Below, piece after piece: positions 1 to 9,720 of a DNA stretch of 64,000 bases (position 1 is the stretch's first letter; every line of letters starts with the position of its first letter). A model generated the notes under the pieces. That model had not been told where the DNA came from and searched no databases. It worked only from the letters and a program-made list of their open reading frames with translations. This DNA comes from Rhodocaloribacter litoris (GTDB lineage Bacteria > Bacteroidota > Rhodothermia > Rhodothermales > ISCAR-4553): the NCBI RefSeq assembly GCF_011682235.2, contig NZ_CP076718.1:1455183-1519182 (forward strand). Reading direction: 5' to 3'. Both the position numbers and the translations under genes were made by a program.

Positions 1-3000
1 GTCCGGCCGGCGGCCAGGCGCAGGTCCATCGGCAGGGAGCCGCCCAGGGTGAGGGCGCTGCCGTGCTCGTCGGTCAGGCGGGCTTCGAGGGCCAGGCGCA
101 GTTGTTCGTAATGCAGGGTGGCGGTCATGTCGCCGACGGCCTCGCCGGAGAGGGTCAGGTCGAAGTCGAGCGAGCCGTCGGCCACCGGGTCTGCGGGTGT
201 TCCTTCGAGCACGAGCCATCCGTCGAGGCGGCCGCCGAGCCCCTGGTAGCCCAGCAGGTCTGCCACGGCGCCGAGCCGGAAGCGCTCGATCGTCAGGATG
301 AGGCTCTGCGTCCCGTTCAGGTCGATCTCGCCATCGAGTGCGATCTGCTGCGTAATGTCGCCGTCACCGGCTTCGCGGGCATACAGGAGCAGGTTGCGGA
401 TGCGGTAGCGTCCCTCGCCGTAGTCGAGTGTGGCGGGCTGCTGGAGCCGCCACCGGTCCCGGTCGAACCGGAAGTAGAGGGTGTCGAGGGTGAGGCGGCT
501 CTGCCCCGGCACCAGGTCGATCGAGCCCCCGATGAAGCCGTCCCGTCGCCGGTCGAGCCGCGTGTTGACCTCGAAGTCGAGGGCCTCGGGCCGGTACGTC
601 GCCTGGATCCGGGTCTGCTCGACGGCCAGGGTGGGCAGGGAGAAAAAGTCGATGCCGGAGCGCAATTCGGCCCGGGCCAGACGCCGGTTGCGGTCGAACT
701 CGCCCAGCAGGCGTGCCTCCAGCCCGGCGACCCGCACGTCGTTGTAGACGAAGCCGCTGAGTGTGAGCCGGGTATCGAAGCGCAGCGTGCCGGGCCGCCC
801 CGCCAGGCGTCCTTCGAGGCGCCCGCTGCCCAGCAGCAGCCGCTGCACCCCGACGAGCGGCTGGAGCGGGTAGGCCGCCACGAGGTCGGCGGCGAAGACA
901 AAGTCGGAGGCGTGCACGCCGGCCGTATCGAAGAGGGCCACGGGGCCGTAGCCGTGCAGCGTGCCGACGTTGGACTGGAGCACGAGCGTGTCGACCCGGG
1001 CGAGGCCCTCGTGGAGGGTGAAGCGGGTATAGGCCGAGTCCAGCACCACCTCGTGATACCGGCTCGGGCCGAGGGCGAGCCGGCCGTCGAGGCGCATCGT
1101 GGCCGGGTCGAGCCCTTCCCCTTCGACCTCGAAGGCGAGGTTGAGCCCGGCCCGGAGCGTGTCGAGGCCAGCGAGGCGCCCGAGGTCGAGGCGTTGCGCC
1201 CGGCCCCGCGCCGTGAAGGTGGGGCGCTCGCCGGAAAAGCGCCCGGCGGCGTCGAGCCGGACGTCCCCGCCGGCCACCTCGAAGCGGGCCGTGAGACGGG
1301 CCTGCCCGCCGTCGACTTCCGCTTCCAGGGTTCCGCCCGGCAGGTCAGCCGCATTGATGCGCGAGGCGTCCAGGTCGAGCCGGGCTGCGAGGTGCATCGT
1401 GGCCGGGTCGAGCCCCCGCCCTTCGAGGGTGAAGCGGCCATTGAGGTCGGTGCGGGCGCCTTCCCGGCCCAGAAAGGCGCCGGCGTCGAGCCCGGCGAAG
1501 GCGCCCGTTCGAACGACGTAGACGGGCGTGCCGGTGAGGTCGCGGGCCGTGCCGGCAACCTCGGCATAGCCTTCCGGAAGGTCGAGTGCCAGGCGATAGG
1601 CGAGGGTGTCGGCGGACCAGACCGCCTGCAGGGTAGCGCTGCGGAGGTGCTGTGCGTTGATGCGCGAGGCGTCCAGGTCGAGCCGGGCTGCGAGGTGCAT
1701 CGTGGCCGGGTCGAGCCCGCGCCCTTCGAGGGTGAGGCGGCCGTTGAGGTCCGTCTCGAAGTCCGGCCTCCGGGCCAGCGCACGAAGATCGACGTGCCGG
1801 AAGGCGACCTCGTCGAGGGTGAAGGTCGGGGTGGCGGCGAAGGGCCGCATGTGGCCGTCGAGTGTCACCGTGCCGCCCCGCAGGCGGGCCTCCGCCGCGA
1901 GGCGCAGCACCCCCTGCCGGAGGGAGGCACGCGCCTCCCCTTCTTCCAGCGCATAGACGCCGTAGGAGGTGTTCCGGAGGCGGGCCTCGGCCTGGAGATC
2001 GAGCGTGGCGGGGCTGGCGCCGCGTCCTGCCAGGGTGAACGTCCCGCTGAGGGTGCTGCGGGTGGTGTCGCCGTCCTGCGTAACGACCGGGTATCCGTCC
2101 GGCCCGGCAAGGAAGGCCAGGTAGTCGAGGTTCTCGACGCGACCCCGCTGTACCTCGTAGGCCGGCGTGTCGCCCAGGCGGAGCCGCCCGGCGACGTCGA
2201 GGGAGCCCTCGGCCGTAGCAAGGTGGGTTTCGAAGGTGGCCGTGCCGGCGAGGAGCCGGGCCGTGAGGCGCCCCTGTTCGATCCGGGCGGCGCCCACGGT
2301 GGAGGGATCGAGTACGAGCCGGGCGGTCAGGTCGGCGGTCCGGGGGTCGAGCCCGCGCCCGGTGAGCCGGAGCGTGCCGCCGAGGGTGCCCGTGCGGGTC
2401 GAGTCGCCGGTGAAGCGCCGGAGGTCGAGCCCGTGCACGGCGGCCGTGAGGTCGTAGGCTGGCACGTCGTCGAACGGGCGCAGGGTGCCGCGCACGGTGA
2501 AGCCCGTGCCGCGCACCCCGGAATCCAGCACGAGGCGGGCCTGACCGTCGTCGAACGTGGTTTCGAGCGTGGCGCGGTCGATCCGCTCGCCCGCCAGGCG
2601 GGTGTCGGAGACCGTGGCGCGGAGCATACCGGCCAGCCGGTCGAGGGCCGGGCCGTGCAGGTCTGCGTGCACCTCGCCCTGCAGGAGGGCTTCGACGTCC
2701 GGTCCGGCATACCGGCTGAGGTCGAGCCCGCGTACCTGCGCGTTCACCTGGTAGCGCAGCGAGTCGGCCAGGCGGGGGGTGAGCCGCCCGTCGAGCCGGA
2801 TCGTCCCGCCGTCGGAAGTCTGCACGGCAACGCTGAGGGTCGTCAGGTCGAAGGTTCCCCCCGCCCGCACCGCGCCGGTCATGGTGAGCCGGGGGTCCAG
2901 GGTGGGGACGAAAAGGGCAACGTCGCCCAGATGCAGGGGGTCGGCGGCCAGCGTGAAGTCGAGGCTGTCGGGTCCGGGGGGGGCGCCGAACCGGGGCAAC

Positions 3001-3782
3001 ACCCCGCGGGCCGTGAGGCGGCTCCGGTCCGAGACAAGTTCGAGCCCCCGGAGCTCCAGGCGATGCAGGCCAAGCTGTGCGCCAAGCCGCAGCGTAACGG
3101 GGGTGTTCAGGCCTGGCGGGACGAACACGCCCGAGAGGGTGTCCAGGCTACCCATGATGGCACCGGCCACCCGGAGGCTGTCCATCCGCACGTCCAGCCC
3201 GCCGAGCACGAAGAGCGAATCCCGTCCGGGTGCGTAGAACCGTGCCCGTGCCTGCCCGCCCCGCAGGTGAAGCCGATCGATGATCACCGAGAACGCCGGG
3301 GTCGCCGTATCCGGCGCCGTCGTGTCAGCCGGCAACACGTTGAGGAGGTTCCAGGACGCATCCTCCTGCTGTGCCATCGACACGGCCGGGTTCACCACCT
3401 CGATCCGCTCGAAATGGAGCGTCTTGCGGAAAACAGGCCAGAGCCTGTAGTGCGCCGTCACGGTGTCGACGTGGACCAGCCGGAGCGTGTCGCCCTGAAC
3501 CAGTTCGACGTCGTAGAGCGTCAGGCGGGAGATCAGGTTGCCCTGCACACGCCCGACCTCGACGTGCGCCCCTTCGAACAGGCTGAGGCGGTCCAGCACG
3601 AAACGCACCATCCGGGTGGCGCCCCACTCCGTCTGAAAGAGAAGCAGCACAAGCGCGAGCAGACCGAGCACCCCGCCCAGCCCCCATCCCACCCCGCGCA
3701 CCAGCCACCGGACCACACCCGGGCGGGGAGGCGGGCCGGGGTCGGGCACCTCGGGCGAAGGCAGGGAGCGGGAACGATTCAT
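1..3782 (-). CDS. TamB/AsmA-like translocation and assembly module protein (partial, N-terminal part)
   Basis: The frame is open from an ATG at 3782 down to base 1 (1260 codons) and runs off the window, so the C-terminus is missing. The protein has a short Pro-rich cytoplasmic tail, one transmembrane segment near residues 30-50, then a periplasmic region beginning with a GAHVEVGRVQGNLISRLTLY-type block. Long beta-rich repeats follow, with recurring phrases such as SALTLGGSLPMDLRL near the left edge. This is the layout of TamB-family proteins, which bridge inner and outer membranes in outer-membrane protein assembly or lipid transport. The family assignment rests on architecture and repeat style; the diagnostic C-terminal DUF490 domain is outside the window. 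A long plus-strand open frame over the same bases is antisense. Confidence 0.82.
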   Translation of the reverse strand, partial: MNRSRSLPSPEVPDPGPPPRPGVVRWLVRGVGWGLGGVLGLLALVLLLFQTEWGATRMVRFVLDRLSLFEGAHVEVGRVQGNLISRLTLYDVELVQGDTLRLVHVDTVTAHYRLWPVFRKTLHFERIEVVNPAVSMAQQEDASWNLLNVLPADTTAPDTATPAFSVIIDRLHLRGGQARARFYAPGRDSLFVLGGLDVRMDSLRVAGAIMGSLDTLSGVFVPPGLNTPVTLRLGAQLGLHRLELRGLELVSDRSRLTARGVLPRFGAPPGPDSLDFTLAADPLHLGDVALFVPTLDPRLTMTGAVRAGGTFDLTTLSVAVQTSDGGTIRLDGRLTPRLADSLRYQVNAQVRGLDLSRYAGPDVEALLQGEVHADLHGPALDRLAGMLRATVSDTRLAGERIDRATLETTFDDGQARLVLDSGVRGTGFTVRGTLRPFDDVPAYDLTAAVHGLDLRRFTGDSTRTGTLGGTLRLTGRGLDPRTADLTARLVLDPSTVGAARIEQGRLTARLLAGTATFETHLATAEGSLDVAGRLRLGDTPAYEVQRGRVENLDYLAFLAGPDGYPVVTQDGDTTRSTLSGTFTLAGRGASPATLDLQAEARLRNTSYGVYALEEGEARASLRQGVLRLAAEARLRGGTVTLDGHMRPFAATPTFTLDEVAFRHVDLRALARRPDFETDLNGRLTLEGRGLDPATMHLAARLDLDASRINAQHLRSATLQAVWSADTLAYRLALDLPEGYAEVAGTARDLTGTPVYVVRTGAFAGLDAGAFLGREGARTDLNGRFTLEGRGLDPATMHLAARLDLDASRINAADLPGGTLEAEVDGGQARLTARFEVAGGDVRLDAAGRFSGERPTFTARGRAQRLDLGRLAGLDTLRAGLNLAFEVEGEGLDPATMRLDGRLALGPSRYHEVVLDSAYTRFTLHEGLARVDTLVLQSNVGTLHGYGPVALFDTAGVHASDFVFAADLVAAYPLQPLVGVQRLLLGSGRLEGRLAGRPGTLRFDTRLTLSGFVYNDVRVAGLEARLLGEFDRNRRLARAELRSGIDFFSLPTLAVEQTRIQATYRPEALDFEVNTRLDRRRDGFIGGSIDLVPGQSRLTLDTLYFRFDRDRWRLQQPATLDYGEGRYRIRNLLLYAREAGDGDITQQIALDGEIDLNGTQSLILTIERFRLGAVADLLGYQGLGGRLDGWLVLEGTPADPVADGSLDFDLTLSGEAVGDMTATLHYEQLRLALEARLTDEHGSALTLGGSLPMDLRLAAGR

Positions 3783-4040
3783 GCGACGGGGACCGGGCCG
3801 GTTATACGCCATCGTGGATGCTTCAAAGCTACAGCAGCCGGTTCAGTTTCCACCGGGCATGACCGGCACAACCGGCCCGGCCGGATCGCGTTCCCCCGCC
3901 GAACGCGGCGGGGGCCTTCATCCGCCCCGGCCCGAAGCGCGAGACGATCCCTGCGGCCTGCATACCTGCCCCCGCCGTGCGTATCTTATGCACGTTGAAC
4001 CCGCTCCCCCTCACATCCGGCGCCCGGGCGCCCCTTCCCC

Positions 4041-5204
4041 ATGTCTCGCCTGTTCCCCGGTCTGGCCGTGGCCCTGCTGGTGCTGGCTGCCTGCCAGCGG
4101 CCGGAGCCGGCCGCTCCGGAGACCCGCACCGACACGACCACCGTTTCTCCGGACACGACCCGCACCGCCCGGGTCGACACGGCCACGGTGGCCCCGGCCG
4201 ACACGCTGGTCACCCGGCTCCCCGGGCCGATCTCCCCGGAAACGCTCGACAGCCTCCGCCGGGAGATCGAAGCCCTGCGCACCCTCCTGGCCGACCGGGA
4301 ACGCCCGGCCCGGCCGGACACCACCCCCCGGGCCGCCACCGCCGACACCCTCTCGGTCGGGACCCGCCTGCGCACGACCGCCGAAGGACTCGAATACATC
4401 GGCCTGCGCGTCACCTTCGCCCTGCTCGTGCTCGTGGTGACCTTCTTCGCCATCAAGGGGCTCGTATGGCTCTTCGACACGCTGGCCGAGCGGAGTGCCA
4501 CCCGCCGCCTCCTCTTCAAGAAGCTCATCCCGATCACCCGGCTCCTCATCTGGACCCTCACCCTCTACTACATCATCGCCGTCGTTTTCTCCATCAGCGA
4601 GAGCCAGCTCTTCGCGGCTTCGGCCGCCTTCGGCGTGGCCGTCGGTTTTGCCGCCCAGGACGTGCTCAAAAACATTTTCGGAGGCCTCATCATCGTGCTC
4701 GACCAGCCCTTCCAGGTCGGGGACAAGATCAGCGTCGGCGGCACCTACGGCGAGGTCGTCTCCATCGGCCTGCGCTCGACGCGCATCGTCACGCTCGACG
4801 ACAACCTGGTCTCCGTGCCCAACTCGCAGGTCGTCGACGGGCAGGTGGCCAACGCCAACGCCGGCGCGCTCGACTGCCAGGTGGTGACGCACCTGTACCT
4901 GCCCGGCTGGGTCGATGTGAAGAAGGCCAAAGAGATCGCTTACCGCGCCGCCGCCACCTCGAAATACGTCTATCTGGACAAGCCCATCGTGGTGATCGTC
5001 CGGGACGAGTTCAAGGAGACGTTCCTGACCCACCTCGTCGTCAAGGCCTACGTGATCGACACGCGGTACGAGTCCGCCTTTTCGAGCGACGTGACGGAGC
5101 AGGCCAAGACCGAGTTCCTGCGCCACGGCATGCTCGTACCCTTTTACCGCCCGGCCCCGATAGGCGACGGCGGTCCCACCGGCAAAGCCTCCGAAACCCC
5201 ATGA
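4041..5204 (+). CDS. MscS-family mechanosensitive channel with lipoprotein-type signal
   Basis: 387 aa. The N-terminus (MSRLFPGLAVALLVLAACQR) is a lipoprotein signal with a lipobox ending in Cys, followed by a Thr/Asp/Pro-rich spacer to about residue 110. Transmembrane helices follow (around residues 115-200). The MscS pore/beta-domain signature comes next: AAFGVAVGFAAQDVLKNIFGG, then a beta domain with FQVGDKISVGGTYGEVVSIG and DDNLVSVPNSQV. MscS channels open under membrane tension and release small solutes on osmotic downshift. A lipid anchor on the N-terminus is unusual and would place that end in the periplasm. The stop codon overlaps the start of the next gene (ATGA), so the two are almost certainly translationally coupled. 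A TATCTTAT element at 3982-3989 may be the promoter. Confidence 0.9.
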   Translation: MSRLFPGLAVALLVLAACQRPEPAAPETRTDTTTVSPDTTRTARVDTATVAPADTLVTRLPGPISPETLDSLRREIEALRTLLADRERPARPDTTPRAATADTLSVGTRLRTTAEGLEYIGLRVTFALLVLVVTFFAIKGLVWLFDTLAERSATRRLLFKKLIPITRLLIWTLTLYYIIAVVFSISESQLFAASAAFGVAVGFAAQDVLKNIFGGLIIVLDQPFQVGDKISVGGTYGEVVSIGLRSTRIVTLDDNLVSVPNSQVVDGQVANANAGALDCQVVTHLYLPGWVDVKKAKEIAYRAAATSKYVYLDKPIVVIVRDEFKETFLTHLVVKAYVIDTRYESAFSSDVTEQAKTEFLRHGMLVPFYRPAPIGDGGPTGKASETP

Positions 5205-8200
5205 ACGAGCACAGCCCTCCCGTACCCGGGGAGGTCGCCGGCACGGCCGCCTCCGACCGCCTGCTGCCGGTAGCCCCCGCCGACCCGTCCCGGCTCGCAG
5301 CCGCCGAGACGGCACGGCGCCACCTCGAGGCGCTCGAACGGGCTGCGCGGCAACAGCGGCAAGAAGCATACGACGCCATCGAGCGGGACCTGCTGGCACC
5401 GCTTCGGAAGAGCGTTCGCCGGGTGGCCAACCGGCATGCCCGCCTGACGGCAGAAGCCGGCCTCAACGACGGAGCAGACGCCCCGCCGGGCGACGTCTGG
5501 GACCGGTTGCTGGCCTACCGGGCGGCGACGGGACGGGAGGTGCTGCAGGCGCTCCAGCACAGCCTCACGACGCTGGCCCCCGGCGAGCGGATCGGCGCGG
5601 CGTTCCTGAACCTGCTCGAAGCGCTGCCCGGCCTGGCCGCCGACGTACCCGCCCTGGTGACCCTGCCCGAACCGCCCGACCTGCACGCGCCCGATCCCCG
5701 GGACACGCCGGCCGTCCGGCTCAAGAAGAGGATCCTGCGCGGGCGGGACGCCCTGCGACGGCTCGGGCTCCGGGCCGGCAACGGGATCCGGCGGCTGCTG
5801 CGACGTCCCCTGCACCCGCTACCCGCCCGGGACCGGCAGGTACCGCTGGCGGCCCTGTGCGAATACCACCTGCGGGTTCGCCTCGCCGGGCTGTACCTGC
5901 CCGCGCACGAACACCTGCAACAGCACGTCGCCCGGCAGGTGGCCCGGCTGGAGGCGGCCGTCGCGGCATGGACCGATACCCTCCTGGAGATCGAGGCGCT
6001 GCGGGGCGCGTCCCTGCCGGGGGATCCCTCCGGCCATCCGGCCCGCCCCCGATGGCCCGACTGGGCCCTTCCCGCTCCCCCGCCCGCACCGGACCGGCAC
6101 CCGGACGAAGCGGCCCACCACCGGGCGCTGCGGCTCGCCCGTGAGGCGGCCGCCACCCTGCAGGATGGCCTGCAGGCCCTGGCCGGGGCCGAACCCCCGG
6201 CATCGCCGTTCGACGAGGCGGAACTCCAGGCGGCCGGCTCGCTGCTGGCCCGGGACGTCCGCTACGCCGGCACGATGCTGCTCGACCCCGGGCAACGCCG
6301 CCTGCCGGAACCCGCCGGCCGCCCGGACGCCCGGCTCCGGGACCGGCAACGACGGTGGGCCGCCTGGCACACGCAGGCCCGCAACCGAATCGAGGCCGGG
6401 CAGCACCTGGTCGCCCTGTACCACGTGCTGCTGCACGCGGAAACCGGCCTCCTACAGGAGACGGCACAGGCCACCCTGGTTCCGGTCTTCGAACGGTTCA
6501 CCTCCATGTTCGAGCGCCTACGCGCGGCGATCGCCCAGGTCGAAGCGCTGCCTGCCGGGGCCGGTGGCGAGCCGGCCCGCCTGGCCGAGGCGCTGCGCAC
6601 CCTGCAGGAAGCAACGCTGGCCGACCTGCAGGCGTCGCTGGCCGACCTGCCCGGCGTCGTCGCTTCCGACCAGGCGCTTCTGGAGCCGGGAGCCCGCATA
6701 TGGAAAGAGCTCCTGGCCCATCTCGACACGCTTCCCGAGGAGCTGGAGGTGCACCCGCTGCCGGCGCCCGACCACCGGGAAGACCCGCCGGTTCAGCCCG
6801 GGCAACGCACCTTCCGGATCAACCTGCGCGAGCTCGCCGGCCAGGCGCTTCCGGCACCTTATCCGGAACGCCTGCACGCGGCCGCCGAGCCGCTGCGGCA
6901 GAAGCTCGTCCGGACCTGGCGTGACGTCGAGGGGGTGCTGCACATCGTGCAGTACAACCTGGAGGCCGCCCTGGATGAACTCGACGCGCAGCCCGGAGAG
7001 AAGACCGACGCCGACGACCGGCCGCATGACCCGGTGGCGACCGCATGCGACCTGGCCGCCGGAGGACTCCGCCGTGCCGCCAACACCCTCGCCGCCCTGG
7101 TTTCCGACCTGAGAGAACCGTGGCAGGCCTACGAACAAGAGGTCTTCCGCACCTTTGCCCGGGACCGGGACCTCCTGCTGCGCCAGGTGCGTGCCGCCGG
7201 GGCTCCGGAAGCACCGTGGGTCGAACTGCTGGCCCGGCTACGGCGTGGCGGGGGCTACCTGTACCGGCGGACGCGAACGGCCGCCGGGCAGCTTGCCGAA
7301 CGTACCCGGCTGCTGTTCCGGCTGGGCCGGCGGCACGCCCGGGAACTCCGGCAACAGGCCCAGACGGTCGTGGGCATCGCCACGGCCGACGCCGAAGCCC
7401 AGGCCCGCACGCTGGACGCCCTCACCCACCTGGCCCCCCTCCAGGAACGCCTCCCGCTCATCTACCGCAAGCTCTTCGCCCTCGCCCCGCTGGCGGAACC
7501 CTTCCTGCTCGAAAACCGCACACACGACCTCGAAGCCGCCCGTCGCCACTTCGAGCGCTGGCGACAGGGCCGCCAGGGCGAACCGCTGATCGTCGTGGCG
7601 CCGCCAGGGGCCGGCCGCACCAGCTTCCTGAACGTCCTGCCACACACGGTCCTGCAACCGGCCGACGTCCGGCCGCTTGCGCTCGAGCGGCGCCTGACGG
7701 ATCCCGCAGCGCTGGCGCAGTGCCTGGCCGGCGTCCTCGAACTCGACCTCGACGCGCCCCCCTCACTCGAGGCCCTGGAAGCCGCCCTGCTGGCCCGCAC
7801 CCGCACCGACCCGCCGGTGGCCTGTCTGATCGACAACCTCGAGCACCTGATGCTCCGCACCCTCAACGGCACCGACCTGCTCGAACGCCTGCTCATCCTG
7901 TTCGCACGTACCGACGGCCGGATCTACTGGGTCGCCACCATCAACGCCCATGCATGGCACTACCTGGGCAAGGTAATCCCTTCCACCACCGGCCTGGCCT
8001 CGGTGCGCGCGCTGACCCCGTTCGACCGGGACACCCTCGAAACCCTCATCCTGAGCCGGCATCGCCGCAGCGGCATGCCCCTGCGCTTCATCGCCCCGGA
8101 GGCCCACCCCAGGCGCACGCTCCCGCGTCTCCTGCGCCGTTCCCGAACGGACGAGGAACAGCAGGCCGCGCTGCGCCGCCAGTACTTCGACCGGCTCCAC

Positions 8201-8599
8201 CGCTCCAGCGGGCAGAACCTCCGGCTGGCACTCTTCTACTGGCTCCGCTCCGCCGACTTTGAGGCCGACGGCGACACCCTCACGATCCGCCCCCTCGAAC
8301 CCCTCGACTTCGGCTTCCTGAACACCTATGACCTGGGCCGGGCCTTCAGCCTGAACGCTTTCCTGCTGCACGGCACCCTCACCCTCGACGAGCACAACCG
8401 CATCTTCCGCCTGTCGGAAGAAGAGGGCATCCTCATCCTGGAGTCCCTGCTCAACCAGCGGGTCATCGAACCGGTGCCCGCCGGCCGGCAGGACGGCGTC
8501 GATGCCAGTCGTATCCACCCCGCCCTCCGGTATCGCCTCCACCCCCTCCTGCTCCACCCCGTCACCGAATCCCTGCGGGCCCGGCGCATCGTGTACTGA
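5201..8599 (+). CDS. Large helical P-loop NTPase-like protein coupled to the MscS gene
   Basis: 1132 aa from the ATG at 5201, which overlaps the channel gene stop by four bases. The frame is open further upstream, but that part is shadow of the channel gene. No family was recognised for the first ~780 residues, which are Ala/Leu/Arg/Glu-rich, predicted helical and coiled-coil-like, with no signal peptide. Around residue 800 there is a Walker A-like loop, VVAPPGAGRTS, followed by a Walker B-like strand VACLIDNLEHL (Asp near 878), as in AAA/STAND-type ATPases. The Walker A lysine is replaced by Arg and the first Gly by Ala, so nucleotide binding may be altered. The C-terminus (~1040-1132) looks like a winged-helix region. 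It probably acts in the cytoplasm with the channel; this is inferred only from the overlap. Confidence 0.85.
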   Translation: MNEHSPPVPGEVAGTAASDRLLPVAPADPSRLAAAETARRHLEALERAARQQRQEAYDAIERDLLAPLRKSVRRVANRHARLTAEAGLNDGADAPPGDVWDRLLAYRAATGREVLQALQHSLTTLAPGERIGAAFLNLLEALPGLAADVPALVTLPEPPDLHAPDPRDTPAVRLKKRILRGRDALRRLGLRAGNGIRRLLRRPLHPLPARDRQVPLAALCEYHLRVRLAGLYLPAHEHLQQHVARQVARLEAAVAAWTDTLLEIEALRGASLPGDPSGHPARPRWPDWALPAPPPAPDRHPDEAAHHRALRLAREAAATLQDGLQALAGAEPPASPFDEAELQAAGSLLARDVRYAGTMLLDPGQRRLPEPAGRPDARLRDRQRRWAAWHTQARNRIEAGQHLVALYHVLLHAETGLLQETAQATLVPVFERFTSMFERLRAAIAQVEALPAGAGGEPARLAEALRTLQEATLADLQASLADLPGVVASDQALLEPGARIWKELLAHLDTLPEELEVHPLPAPDHREDPPVQPGQRTFRINLRELAGQALPAPYPERLHAAAEPLRQKLVRTWRDVEGVLHIVQYNLEAALDELDAQPGEKTDADDRPHDPVATACDLAAGGLRRAANTLAALVSDLREPWQAYEQEVFRTFARDRDLLLRQVRAAGAPEAPWVELLARLRRGGGYLYRRTRTAAGQLAERTRLLFRLGRRHARELRQQAQTVVGIATADAEAQARTLDALTHLAPLQERLPLIYRKLFALAPLAEPFLLENRTHDLEAARRHFERWRQGRQGEPLIVVAPPGAGRTSFLNVLPHTVLQPADVRPLALERRLTDPAALAQCLAGVLELDLDAPPSLEALEAALLARTRTDPPVACLIDNLEHLMLRTLNGTDLLERLLILFARTDGRIYWVATINAHAWHYLGKVIPSTTGLASVRALTPFDRDTLETLILSRHRRSGMPLRFIAPEAHPRRTLPRLLRRSRTDEEQQAALRRQYFDRLHRSSGQNLRLALFYWLRSADFEADGDTLTIRPLEPLDFGFLNTYDLGRAFSLNAFLLHGTLTLDEHNRIFRLSEEEGILILESLLNQRVIEPVPAGRQDGVDASRIHPALRYRLHPLLLHPVTESLRARRIVY

Positions 8600-8611
8600 A
8601 GGGGCGGAACG

Positions 8612-8640
8612 AAAAAGGACGCCCCGGATGTGGGGCGTCC
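8612..8640 (-). terminator. Intrinsic terminator of the rpoD transcript
   Basis: Perfect 9-bp stem GGACGCCCC / GGGGCGTCC (8617-8625 and 8632-8640) with a 6-nt loop. Read on the minus strand, the stem is followed directly by a T5 run (8616-8612), so it terminates leftward transcription from the sigma factor gene. On the plus strand only a weak TTC follows, but it may also stop the convergent 5201-8599 transcript. Confidence 0.85.
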
Positions 8641-8701
8641 TTCGCGGCCCCTGCCGGCCGCAGGATGTTTCCGAAAGGTACACAAAAACGAGCCGCGAGG
8701 G

Positions 8702-9541
8702 TCAACCGATGTGCATCTGGAGTTCCTCGCGGCGGTGCTTCTGGCGGAGCTTGCGCAGGGCTTTCTCTTTGATCTGCCGCACGCGCTCGCGCGTGAGGCC
8801 GAAACGCTGGCCGATCTCCTCGAGCGTGAGCGGGTGCTCGCGGCCGATGCCGAAGTAGAGGCGGGTGATTTCGGCCTCGCGCGGGTGGAGCATGCTCAGG
8901 GCGCGCTCGATGTCGATCTTGAGCGATTCGTCCATGAGCGTCTCGTCGGGCGAAGCGTCCTCGTCGTCCGGCAGCACGTCGAGCAGGCTGTTGTCGTCCT
9001 CCTCGTTGAAGGGCGCGTCCATCGAGAGATGGCGGCCGGTGTGCTGCATGGCCTCCCGGATCTTCTCCACGTCCACATCGAGTTCCTCGGCCAGCTCCTC
9101 GATGTTGGGCTGGCGCTCGTGGACCTGGGCCAGCTTGGCGCTGGTCTTGCGGATCTTGGAGATCGTGCCGATGCGGTTCAGCGGCAGGCGGACGACGCGG
9201 CTCTGCTCGGCCAGGGCCTGCAGGATGGCCTGCCGGATCCACCAGACGGCGTAGGAGATGAACTTGAAGCCACGCGTCTCGTCGAAGCGCTGGGCCGCTT
9301 TGATCAGGCCGTAGTTGCCCTCATTGATCAGGTCGGCGAGGGTCAACCCCTGGCCCTGATACTTCTTTGCGACGGAAACCACGAAGCGCAGGTTGGCCCG
9401 GGTCAGCTTGTGCAGGGCCTCCTGGTCGCCCTGCTTGATCCGACGCGCCAGTTCTACTTCCTCATCAGGGGTCAGCAGGGGTATCTGACCGATCTCCTGG
9501 AGATACTGATCCAGCATGCGTTGCTGGCGGGGGACGTACAT
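8702..9541 (-). CDS. rpoD: Primary sigma factor of the short Bacteroidota type
   Basis: 279 aa. It contains sigma-70 region 1.2 (residues ~8-42, [20 protein letters not shown]), region 2 ([27 protein letters not shown], then [15 protein letters not shown] for core and -10 binding), region 3, and region 4 with a helix-turn-helix ([20 protein letters not shown]) for the -35 element. Region 1.1 and the long non-conserved insert of proteobacterial RpoD are absent. The ~280-290 aa size and the Asp/Glu-rich linker [19 protein letters not shown] match the housekeeping sigma of Bacteroidota. An RpoS-like role is less likely. The gene is monocistronic, with a strong terminator 60 bp downstream. Confidence 0.93.
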   Translation of the reverse strand: MYVPRQQRMLDQYLQEIGQIPLLTPDEEVELARRIKQGDQEALHKLTRANLRFVVSVAKKYQGQGLTLADLINEGNYGLIKAAQRFDETRGFKFISYAVWWIRQAILQALAEQSRVVRLPLNRIGTISKIRKTSAKLAQVHERQPNIEELAEELDVDVEKIREAMQHTGRHLSMDAPFNEEDDNSLLDVLPDDEDASPDETLMDESLKIDIERALSMLHPREAEITRLYFGIGREHPLTLEEIGQRFGLTRERVRQIKEKALRKLRQKHRREELQMHIG

Positions 9542-9720
9542 AGACCTTCAGCGGTTTGGTTGTTTGTAGCAGTCCTGTCTCGAGGCGCTCCTCGCTGGTT
9601 TCAACTCCTGACGCAGCCGGCGGATGAGCCTCGCGCTAAGCCCCGGCGTGCCGGCAAGCGGCGTCGATGCACGCCTTTTTTCAGCGCGTTGTTCCCGCCA
9701 ATTCGATATTTCAAGCAAGC

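Noticed and set aside
63..3998. A 1311-codon open frame on the plus strand at the left edge
   Set aside because: It is antisense to the TamB-like gene, has Arg/Gly/Glu-rich low-complexity composition and no domain; the minus frame reads as a proper membrane-anchored repeat protein.
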